Positions 15,988-22,132 of a stretch of DNA of 40,647 nt are shown piece after piece. Location: positions 1 through 40,647 of the forward strand of contig LKND01000016.1 in the NCBI GenBank assembly GCA_001564275.1, read 5' to 3'. Each line of letters begins with the position of its first letter. The first letter of the stretch is position 1. This DNA comes from Natrialbaceae archaeon Tc-Br11_E2g14 (GTDB lineage: Archaea > Halobacteriota > Halobacteria > Halobacteriales > Natrialbaceae). The translations under genes and the position numbers were made by a program. The notes beneath the pieces were generated by a model. The model was not told the DNA's origin, ran no database searches, and saw nothing but the letters and a program-made list of their open reading frames with translations.

Positions 15988-16473
15988 ATGGTCGAGAAGC
16001 GAACCTGTGACTACACCGGCGAAGAGATCGAGCCCGGGACGGGCATCATGTACGTCCAGAACGACGGCAGCGTGCTCCACTTCGTCGACGCAAAAGCCGA
16101 GAAGAACTACAAACTCGGTCGCGAGCCCAGAGACCTCGAGTGGACCGAGGCCGGTCGACGCGGCAAGGAAGGCCGTCAGCAAGCAGCTGCGGACGCGGAC
16201 GAGGCGGCAGCTGAGGCGAAAGCGGAGGCCGAAGCTGAGGCTGAAGCCGAGGCAGAAGCGGAGGCCGCGGACCTCGAAGCCGAGGCTGAGGCGGATTCGG
16301 ACGTAGCCGAAGCGGACGATGCCCTCGAGAGCGACGTCGAGGAGGGGGACATTGACGAGTCTAATACCGACGACGCTGACGACGACGACGCTGATGCCGA
16401 CGACGCTGATGCCGACGACGCTGATGCCGACGACGCTGATGCTGACGTCGACGAGGAGGAAGCCAACGCATGA
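15988..16473 (+). CDS. rpl24e: Ribosomal protein L24e with expanded acidic repeat tail
   Basis: A 161-residue protein whose first 60 residues are the L24e core (CDYTGEEIEPGTGIMYVQND, FVDAKAEKNYKLGREPRDLEW). Three of the four zinc-ligand cysteines found in other archaeal and eukaryotic L24e are missing (only Cys7 remains), a loss common in haloarchaea. The remaining 100 residues are a low-complexity tail: first an alternating Ala-Glu tract near residues 70-95, then a mixed acidic stretch, then DADDADADD repeats. The tail has no basic residues and must extend from the ribosome or be disordered. The stop overlaps the ndk ATG by 4 bases, so the full tail is translated in frame with a coupled downstream gene. 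Confidence 0.94.
   Translation: MVEKRTCDYTGEEIEPGTGIMYVQNDGSVLHFVDAKAEKNYKLGREPRDLEWTEAGRRGKEGRQQAAADADEAAAEAKAEAEAEAEAEAEAEAADLEAEAEADSDVAEADDALESDVEEGDIDESNTDDADDDDADADDADADDADADDADADVDEEEANA
16384..16443. repeat. Four 15-bp tandem repeats in rpl24e
   Basis: Units of GACGACGCTGATGCC start at 16384, 16399, 16414 and 16429; only the last base of the fourth differs. They encode repeated Asp-Asp-Ala-Asp-Ala. Near-identity at synonymous positions points to recent slippage or unequal exchange. Confidence 0.85.
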
Positions 16474-16934
16474 GCGACCACGAGCGCACGTTCGTCATGG
16501 TCAAACCCGACGCCTTCGCCCGCGGACTCGTGGGCGAAGTCGTCTCCCGACTCGAGGAGCGCGGCCTCAAACTCGTCGGCATCAAGGTGCTCAACATGCC
16601 CGAATCACGGGCCAAAGAACACTACGCCGAACACGAGGACAAGCCGTTCTTCGACGACCTCATCGAATTCATCACGAGCGGTCCGGTCGTGCCGATGGTC
16701 TGGGAAGGCCAGGATGCGACCCGACAGGTCCGTCAAATGATCGGCGCAACGGACCCACTCGAGGCCGCCCCCGGGACCATCCGCGGGGACTACGCGCTCG
16801 ATCTCGGTCGAAACGTCGTCCACGCGGCCGACCACGAGGACGAGGGCGCAAACGAGCGGGAAATCGGGATCCACTTCGACGAGGACGAACTCATCGACTA
16901 CGACCAGCACGACGCTGGCTGGCTCTACGAGTGA
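16470..16934 (+). CDS. ndk: Nucleoside diphosphate kinase
   Basis: A 154-residue NDK that transfers the gamma phosphate between nucleoside triphosphates and diphosphates. Signatures are ERTFVMVKPDAFARGLVGEVVSRLE, GPVVPMVWEGQDATRQVRQMIGATDP, GTIRGDYALDLGRNVVHAAD with the phosphorylated His at residue 118, and the end HDAGWLYE. The usual Ser after the active His (HGSDS in most NDKs) is replaced by Ala-Ala-Asp. The gene is coupled to rpl24e by an ATGA overlap and ends the operon, as in other haloarchaea. Confidence 0.96.
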   Translation: MSDHERTFVMVKPDAFARGLVGEVVSRLEERGLKLVGIKVLNMPESRAKEHYAEHEDKPFFDDLIEFITSGPVVPMVWEGQDATRQVRQMIGATDPLEAAPGTIRGDYALDLGRNVVHAADHEDEGANEREIGIHFDEDELIDYDQHDAGWLYE

Positions 16935-17046
16935 GCGAGCGGGGTACGCCGGTTGGGTCCACTCCACTATCTCGGTTGCTTTTCGAAGAACCACATATCG
17001 GCCGCACGAGGGGCACAACAACTATTGTGTGGTGTCCAGTATGATT

Positions 17047-17064
17047 CCATGTGGTTTCACATGG
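17047..17064. promoter_or_regulatory. Inverted repeat before the DUF7344 gene
   Basis: CCATGTG-GTTT-CACATGG is a perfect 7-bp inverted repeat, 25 bp before the ATG at 17089. Its place near the expected promoter suggests an operator, possibly for the winged-helix product itself. It would be coding if a longer open frame from 17029 were used. Confidence 0.4.
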
Positions 17065-17088
17065 GGAAACTGGCCGGGTGGTGGCGAC

Positions 17089-17445
17089 ATGAGTAACCCC
17101 GAACGCGAATCCCCGGCCCAGCGGGGAGAGCCGACACCATCCTACGATCAGATCTTCGAAATTCTCTCGAGTCGGCGCCGTCGCACTGTCCTGTATTACC
17201 TCACCGAGACGCCAAACGGCGTCACAACGGTGGCAGAACTCGTCGAGTGTCTTCGTGCCGCCGAATCGAGCATGGGGACGGACCAGTCGACCACCGACAT
17301 CGCCAGCGTCCTCCAGCACGTGCACCTGCCGAAACTCGAGGAGGTCGGTGTCATCGAACACGATGCCCGCTCACAGACCGTCAGGTACCGGGGGCAACCG
17401 TCGCTGGACGAATTGCTCGAACACACGTACCACAAAGAACACTGA
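17089..17445 (+). CDS. DUF7344-type winged-helix protein
   Basis: A 118-residue haloarchaeal protein with a winged-helix fold of the DUF7344 type. The core begins YDQIFEILSSRRRRTVLYYLTETPNGVTTVAELVE, the characteristic SSRRRR helix followed by the recognition region. It continues with DIASVLQHVHLPKLEEVGVIEHDARSQTVRYRG (winged strand pair) and ends in LLEHTYHKEH. Such proteins are widespread putative transcription regulators with no proven target. ATG at 17089 is used (GGTGG upstream); an in-frame GTG at 17029 would add a hydrophobic leader unlike the family. It lies alone between ndk and sod; the inverted repeat upstream may be its target. Confidence 0.85.
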   Translation: MSNPERESPAQRGEPTPSYDQIFEILSSRRRRTVLYYLTETPNGVTTVAELVECLRAAESSMGTDQSTTDIASVLQHVHLPKLEEVGVIEHDARSQTVRYRGQPSLDELLEHTYHKEH

Positions 17446-17500
17446 GGGCCCGTCCGGAACCGATCAATCACGTGCGGTGTGATAGCGTTTCTCTCCTCAA

Positions 17501-17507
17501 TATTTAA
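17501..17507 (+). promoter_or_regulatory. TATA box of sod
   Basis: TATTTAA lies 35-41 bp before the sod ATG, allowing a leader of about 10 nt. The AT-rich box stands out from its GC-rich surroundings. Confidence 0.55.
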
Positions 17508-17541
17508 CAGGTTAGCGAGCGTTTAGTCAATCGGTGTTACC

Positions 17542-18144
17542 ATGACTGATCACGAACTTCCACCACTGCCGTACGACTACGACGCACTCGAGCCGTCGAT
17601 CTCCGAACAGGTCGTCACCTGGCATCACGACACCCACCATCAGGGGTACGTCAACGGCCTGAACGCCGCCGAGGAGACGCTGGCCGAGAACCGCGAATCC
17701 GGCGACCACAGCTCCACCGCTGGCGCGCTGGGGAGCGTCACCCACAACGGCTGTGGGCACTACCTGCACACGCTGTTCTGGGAGAACATGTCCCCGGACG
17801 GCGGTGGCGAACCCGAGGGCGACCTCGCCGACCGCATCGAGGCGGACTTCGGGTCCTACGAGGGCTGGAAGGGCGAGTTCGAGGCCGCCGCGAGCGCTGC
17901 CGGTGGCTGGGCGTTGCTCGTCTACGATCCCGTGGCGAAGCAGCTTCGCAACGTGCCCGTCGACAAGCACGACCAGGGCGCACTCTGGGGCTCTCACCCC
18001 ATCCTGGCCTGTGACGTCTGGGAGCACTCCTACTACTACGATTACGGGCCAGACCGCGGCAGTTTCGTTGAGGGATTCTTCGACGTCGTCAACTGGGACA
18101 AGGTCGCCGAAGAGTACGCGAAGTGTCTGGATCACTTCGAGTAA
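17542..18144 (+). CDS. sod: Superoxide dismutase, Fe/Mn family
   Basis: A 200-residue cytoplasmic SOD. The four metal ligands are visible: the first His of WHHDTHHQGYVNGLN, His in CGHYLHTLFWENM, and Asp and His in ILACDVWEHSYYYDYGPDR. The starting LPPLPYDYDALEPSIS and the NHHLFW-like helix mark the Fe/Mn family; haloarchaeal enzymes normally use Mn. Length and start agree with known halobacterial SODs. It is monocistronic with its own TATA box and a T-run downstream. Confidence 0.97.
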   Translation: MTDHELPPLPYDYDALEPSISEQVVTWHHDTHHQGYVNGLNAAEETLAENRESGDHSSTAGALGSVTHNGCGHYLHTLFWENMSPDGGGEPEGDLADRIEADFGSYEGWKGEFEAAASAAGGWALLVYDPVAKQLRNVPVDKHDQGALWGSHPILACDVWEHSYYYDYGPDRGSFVEGFFDVVNWDKVAEEYAKCLDHFE

Positions 18145-18167
18145 GCGACGAGCCGTCAACCCACACG

Positions 18168-18173
18168 TTTTTT
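18168..18173 (+). terminator. T-run terminator after sod
   Basis: Six T residues 24 bp past the sod stop in an otherwise GC-rich gap, as in archaeal intrinsic terminators. Confidence 0.5.
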
Positions 18174-18252
18174 AGCGCAACCGCATACCGAGTCACGACT
18201 CTCCTCGGGGGAAACCCACACCGTTTACTCGAAGCCCGTATAAGTGCGTGCC

Positions 18253-18519
18253 ATGCCCGTTCCAAAGGACGACTTCGATCGATTGCCGCCGTGTGACTTT
18301 TACACGCCAGCGGAGCTGCTCGAGCCCGAGGTCATGTACACGGTCTACGAGATCGCAAGACTTCTGCAGGGCCTGGATCCGGACGCGGAACTCGATCCCG
18401 AAACTGAAGCTATTCTCCTCGACTGGGCGATTCCCTGGATTATGACGAACGCAGACGACCTAGTGGTCGCCGAACCTCGAGACGACGAGGAACCCGGCTA
18501 CTATGGGCTCAAGACGTAG
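18253..18519 (+). CDS. DUF5827-like small protein
   Basis: An 88-residue acidic protein, MPVPKDDFDRLPPCDFYTP, with a helical middle (VMYTVYEIARLLQGLDPD) and a second helix (EAILLDWAIPWIMTNADDLV). It matches my memory of a small haloarchaea-only family called DUF5827; no function is known. ATG at 18253 is chosen over a GTG at 18244. An AT-rich GTATAAG lies only 15 bp upstream and GTTTACT about 30 bp upstream, the latter a better promoter candidate. No membrane segment or metal motif is seen. Confidence 0.75.
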   Translation: MPVPKDDFDRLPPCDFYTPAELLEPEVMYTVYEIARLLQGLDPDAELDPETEAILLDWAIPWIMTNADDLVVAEPRDDEEPGYYGLKT

Positions 18520-18612
18520 TCGCCCCCAGTGGCAGTATTGCTGAGACGAGGCGGTTTTAGGGCCACCCGAACGTGGGGGACACCCCAAAAAACCAGTCAA
18601 CGGCCCGTTCGG

Positions 18613-18648
18613 CTACAGTAGCCACTGAAGGCACTTTCACACCCCCGT
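18613..18648. mobile_element. MITE family 1, single-ended relic
   Basis: CTACAGTAGCCACTGAAGGC followed by ACACCCCCGTG matches the type B end of the MITEs at 6368 and 26096. No partner end follows, so this is a decayed or truncated copy. It lies in the convergent gap 18520-18773. Confidence 0.6.
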
Positions 18649-18703
18649 GCGTTTCGTGTGTTCCATTGCACAGAATACACAACGTTGCGTCCGAGAGCCC
18701 AAT

Positions 18704-18720
18704 CCTCACCGGTGGTGAGG
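18704..18720. terminator. Perfect 7-bp hairpin between convergent genes
   Basis: CCTCACC-GGT-GGTGAGG lies 54 bp beyond the MBL-hydrolase stop and about 185 bp beyond the DUF5827-like gene. It could shape the 3' end of either transcript. Confidence 0.35.
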
Positions 18721-18773
18721 CGACCGCTGTGGGGGTATATCACCCGTTTCAGATTTCACAGTGACAATCCCGA

Positions 18774-19352
18774 TCACCGCTGTCGGGCCATCCGACTCGC
18801 CAGTTCGACGTGATCGAACGGCTGCTCGTAGACGCTTGGCCCGTGTCCGGTGTGTAGTTCCCTGAGGTCGTCATCGATCCAGGTGCGGACACGATCGATA
18901 CTCTCGATCAGGGTCCCTCGATCGCCCTCGGGGAGGTCAGTCCGACCAAAACTCCCGTTCTGGAACACCAGATCACCCGCAAAGAGAATGCCTGCATCTT
19001 CGCTGTAGAAACAGCAATGATCGTCCTTGTGCCCTGGCGTGTGTAGGACGACGTACTCGTGATCGCCGAGCGTGATCGTCGACTCGTCCTCGAGTTGCTC
19101 ATCGACCCCAGGAACCGATGGATCGTACCCCCAGACCTCAACGTCGAACGCGTCGGTCACGGCTTCGAGGTTCCCGATGTGATCGGGATGGGTATGCGTC
19201 AGAACGACCGCCTCGATGTCGAGTGGCCGATCGGCGAGTCGGCTGACGACGTCGAAGTTTGCCCCGGTGTCGATCAGGACTGTCCGTGAGCCGTCGACCA
19301 GAAACGCGTTGCTGGTGAACACGCGCTCGTTTGCGGCGAGATTCGTGACCAT
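18774..19352 (-). CDS. MBL-fold metal-dependent hydrolase
   Basis: A 192-residue metallo-beta-lactamase-fold protein of the glyoxalase II-like type. The zinc motif HTHPDH is near residues 53-58, followed by LHTPGHKDDHCCFYSEDAG (third metal His), ILFAGDLVFQNGSFGRTDLP (bridging Asp) and the last ligand in ELHTGHGPS. The short C-terminus lacks the glutathione-binding helices of true glyoxalase II, and the substrate cannot be told. The start MVTNLAANERVFTSNAFLVDG is typical of small haloarchaeal members. It converges on the DUF5827-like gene and is divergent from the membrane regulator at 19558, with a palindromic-element relic between. Confidence 0.9.
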   Translation of the reverse strand: MVTNLAANERVFTSNAFLVDGSRTVLIDTGANFDVVSRLADRPLDIEAVVLTHTHPDHIGNLEAVTDAFDVEVWGYDPSVPGVDEQLEDESTITLGDHEYVVLHTPGHKDDHCCFYSEDAGILFAGDLVFQNGSFGRTDLPEGDRGTLIESIDRVRTWIDDDLRELHTGHGPSVYEQPFDHVELASRMARQR

Positions 19353-19415
19353 GTTTAGCGTTCGCTCGCGATCCGTTTGTGGCTGTCGACCGGCTCCGAT
19401 CGCTGGCCCGCTGAC

Positions 19416-19476
19416 TGATACGGTTTGATGTGTCTCTTTACCGGTGATTGTCCCTACCCCGCCGGCAATGATCGGG
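19416..19476. mobile_element. Palindromic element family 2, degenerate copy
   Basis: TGATACGGTTTGATGTGTCTC followed by TTTACCGGTGATTGTCC and a diverged GGCAATGATCGG matches one half of the intact 85-bp palindrome at 27819-27903. The second arm is eroded. It occupies the divergent promoter region between the MBL and membrane-regulator genes. Confidence 0.55.
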
Positions 19477-19557
19477 AAGCGGCTCGGGTAACCGGTCTAA
19501 CCCGTCCGATCCAAACATTCACAAGCTCTTTGAGCAAGAGCACGTACAGGGACACGA

Positions 19558-20811
19558 ATGAACAGGTGGGCTCTGGCTGGTGGCCTTCTCGTTGGGGTCA
19601 GTATGCTACTTATCGTCGGGGTCGGAATTGGCCTCGGCGCGTTTAGCGTCGTCGACGGGGTCGAGAGGTCCGCTCCAGCTGCGCAACCGTCTGAACCCGC
19701 ACCTGGGTCTGGTGATGGGGGAGCCATGACTGCCGCCGCGTCGACGTCGACTACGATTTCGGCATCGACTGGTACCGAGTTCAACACGACCACCTACCAA
19801 ATCGAGATCCAGGAAAACGGTGACGCCAGATGGACGTTCAGATACGAGACGATACTGCACGATACAGACGACGAAGAGAGCTTCGAGGCCTTCGCTGACG
19901 AGTTCGAAAGCGAGGAGCCCGAGATGTACGAGGATTTCGTCCAGCAAGCCGAGACCCTCGTCGAGCTCGGCGACGAGCGAACCGACCGCGAGATGGAAGC
20001 GACCGAGTTCAACCGCACGGCGACGACCGAACAGCGGTTCAACACTCACGGTGTCGTCGAAATGTCGTTTACCTGGCACGGCTTTGCCGACACCACCGAC
20101 GACCGGGTGATCGTCGACGACGTCTTCGATGGCAGTTTCGTCATCGCGTCCGATCAAAGTCTCGTCGTGCGACCCGCTGACGACCTCGTCTTCGAGGAGG
20201 TCCAGCCTGAAGGGGTGCTTAATGGACCCACTCTCGAGGAGAGTGATTCGGTGACGTGGCCCGGTAGAAAGCAGTTCCTCGATGGCGAACCCCGGATCGT
20301 CCTGATCCAGGCTGACGCCCTCGAGAGTGACGGTTCTGACTCCGGGCAGACGGATGAGAACGTCCAGGGTGATTCGGAATCCATACTGTCGACGAACGGC
20401 GCCGTAGCTGGTGCAGCCTTGGTCGCTTTGCTGGCTATTGCCGGGGCGCTCGGGGCATACCGACTGGGCTTGCTACCGCGTGGTGGACCTGGTGCCAGCG
20501 GGGGCGCTGATCAGGAGTCGGCCACAGGCGTCACAACGGGTGCTGGTGATGCGGAGCCAGCCAGTCCGATTCACGAGGACGAACTCATGAGTGACGAGGA
20601 TCGCGTGATCTCGCTCATCCGTGAGAACGGCGGTCGCATGAAGCAAGTCGACATCGTCGACGAAACCGGCTGGTCGAAGTCGAAAGTCAGCATGCTCCTC
20701 TCGGACATGGCGGACGAGGACACGATCAGCAAACTTCGCGTCGGTCGGGAAAACATCATCAGCCTCGAGGGATACGAGCCCGAAGCGACGAAATCACCGT
20801 TCGACGAGTGA
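19558..20811 (+). CDS. Membrane-anchored protein with C-terminal winged helix
   Basis: A 417-residue protein with four parts. Residues 4-32 are a hydrophobic segment (signal or anchor). Residues 33-270 form an acidic extracytoplasmic domain beginning after a Ser/Thr/Ala linker, with TYQIEIQENGDARWTFRYE, which resembles DUF7345. A second membrane helix near residues 280-305 (GAVAGAALVALLAIAGALGAY) is followed by a Gly-rich linker. Residues 340-405 form a winged helix (EDRVISLIRENGGRMKQVDIVDETGWSKSKVSMLLSDM) of the DUF7343 type. The topology places the sensor outside and the DNA-binding domain inside, so it is probably a one-component membrane regulator. Its target is not evident; neighbours are the MBL gene and tRNA-Glu. 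Confidence 0.85.
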   Translation: MNRWALAGGLLVGVSMLLIVGVGIGLGAFSVVDGVERSAPAAQPSEPAPGSGDGGAMTAAASTSTTISASTGTEFNTTTYQIEIQENGDARWTFRYETILHDTDDEESFEAFADEFESEEPEMYEDFVQQAETLVELGDERTDREMEATEFNRTATTEQRFNTHGVVEMSFTWHGFADTTDDRVIVDDVFDGSFVIASDQSLVVRPADDLVFEEVQPEGVLNGPTLEESDSVTWPGRKQFLDGEPRIVLIQADALESDGSDSGQTDENVQGDSESILSTNGAVAGAALVALLAIAGALGAYRLGLLPRGGPGASGGADQESATGVTTGAGDAEPASPIHEDELMSDEDRVISLIRENGGRMKQVDIVDETGWSKSKVSMLLSDMADEDTISKLRVGRENIISLEGYEPEATKSPFDE

Positions 20812-20892
20812 GTCGTGTGTGCGGATATGGCACACGGCAGGGCCGAAACGGAACGCTTAAACGATTCTCAGCGCAACCTCTATCCACAGGCC

Positions 20893-20967
20893 GCTCCGTT
20901 GGTGTAGTCCGGCCAATCATATTGCCCTCTCACGGCAATGACCAGGGTTCGAATCCCTGACGGAGCA
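20893..20967 (+). tRNA. tRNA-Glu (anticodon CTC)
   Basis: The 75-nt sequence folds as a tRNA: acceptor stem GCTCCGT/ACGGAGC with discriminator A, anticodon stem TTGCC/GGCAA around CTCTCAC (anticodon CTC, glutamate) and T arm CAGGG-TTCGAAT-CCCTG. The 3' CCA is not encoded. No intron is needed. The tRNA marks the left edge of a region rich in mobile-element relics. Confidence 0.95.
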
Positions 20968-21059
20968 TTCTACCCCGCCGCCTTCTCGTGGTTTTCGCCG
21001 TGAATTAACCTGAGGTAAACGTATGTTCATGGGCAATGCGGTTCAGCAGGTGTATCGAA

Positions 21060-21166
21060 CCCGACGCTGTCTTGCGATTCCGAGTTCTCGTGAGGCAATG
21101 AAGTACAAGGGGAAAATCGGCCGCCGTCTTGCGATTGGCTAAATCGAGGGGCAATGACCTGGGTTC
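21060..21166 (+). repeat. Imperfect tandem repeat and tRNA-like stretch after tRNA-Glu
   Basis: GTCTTGCGATT occurs twice about 54 bp apart, each followed 20-odd bases later by GGCAATG. The second copy continues GGCAATGACCTGGGTTC (21150-21166), which matches tRNA-Glu positions 20934-20950 at 16 of 17 bases. This could be a worn attachment site for an integrated element. The rest of 20968-21185 is without a gene. Confidence 0.4.
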
Positions 21167-21185
21167 CCGTCATCGAGGGCAGGCA

Positions 21186-21272
21186 ATGAACGACGCCGAA
21201 CAGGCAACCGACCCCCTCGAAGACATCACGCTCATCCCTGGAACGACAGATGAATTACTCAATGAGCGATAA
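21186..21272 (+). pseudogene. N-terminal fragment of a tyrosine-recombinase-like integrase
   Basis: Twenty-eight codons, MNDAEQATDPLEDITLIPGT then TDELLNER, look like the start of a haloarchaeal XerC/D-type phage integrase, whose N-termini often read IPGT..LLNERQ..DY. The frame ends in TAA exactly at the IS6 element boundary, so the rest of the gene was lost by insertion and deletion; nothing beyond the IS resumes it. Its position just after a tRNA gene supports the integrase reading. The fragment is short, so this is a moderate-confidence call. Confidence 0.45.
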
Positions 21273-22008
21273 GGCACTGTCTAGGTGAGCCAGTTTGAGA
21301 AGTGAGCAGGGCGTTGAGTTAATTGGATTAGAACGCTCGCAGACATGCTCAGCGAGTCCTACCACACCGATCTAGAAGAACTTGAGACGGACGGCGACGC
21401 GAGTCAGGGCGCTCGCCGTCCAGTTCCCAGCCGGCAGTTGTCCACTCGAGAGACAACAGCGATTCTCGCCTGATTAAGCGTTAAACGCCCTAATGAAGCC
21501 ATGTGGAAGGGGATATATCGCCTGGGTGACAGCGTTCCGGATATCGCGAGGGCGAAACCCTCACGGGTCGCGGTTGCCGAGACCGCTGTCAAGATTAACG
21601 GCCAGTGGTCTTGGGTGTGTGGTGCAATAACCTCGATCCAAAGCTGATTCTCGACGCGCAATTGTTCGGCCGCCACGGCATCGATCCGGTGGTCGCGTTC
21701 CTGCATGGACTCCGCGAGAACCACCATCTCTCCGAGGCGGTGTTTCTCGTCGATCAATTTGATTACCGAATCCCTGTTGCTCGATTAGGCCTGAAGAGTC
21801 GGGTTGACTATATCGGCCGAACCCTCGTCGAAAAGGGGTCCCACACTCTCAACATGCGCGTTGAACGGGTCCATCACTCCCAGGTTGGCAGTCGGCGAAA
21901 CGCCCGCAAATGGATTGATCAAGTTATGCATTACTACAACCGTCAGCGACCGCATCAATCACTCGGTGGACGAACCTCAGCTGAGGAGGGGCTACACTAG
22001 AGAGTGCC
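21273..22008 (+). mobile_element. Dead IS6-family element
   Basis: A 736-bp element bounded by GGCACTGTCTAG (left) and CTAGAGAGTGCC (right, imperfect inverted repeat). It encodes the remains of an IS6-type DDE transposase in at least three frames: MLSESYHTDLEELE to STRETTAILA, a frameshift near 21472, VKRPNEAMWKGIYRLGDSVP to INGQWSWVCGAIT, a second shift near 21630, then ILDAQLFGRHGIDPVVAFLHG, AVFLVDQFDYR and MHYYNRQRPHQSLGGRTSAEE. The first catalytic Asp (VAVDET in relatives) is Ala (VAVAET). No matching 8-bp target duplication is seen, so flanks were rearranged. It cannot transpose. Confidence 0.85.
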
Positions 22009-22100
22009 AATGGGATATTCTCTAGTGATATTAATTGTTATGTTATTCTATATAGTGCTTAAACCTTCTCTTTCTCAACATTCGTCGTTTCGAGATAATC

Positions 22101-22108
22101 TTAAATAT
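22101..22108 (+). promoter_or_regulatory. TATA box of the subtilase gene
   Basis: TTAAATAT lies 25-32 bp before the GTG at 22133, the spacing expected for a leaderless haloarchaeal transcript. The whole 22010-22130 stretch is AT-rich. Confidence 0.5.
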
Positions 22109-22132
22109 CTGATTCTCGCATTATTCCACTGG

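Noticed and set aside
21000-21190. Repeated GGCAATG motifs, considered as a small CRISPR-like array
   Set aside because: Spacing is irregular, the repeat core is only 7 bp, and no cas genes are present.
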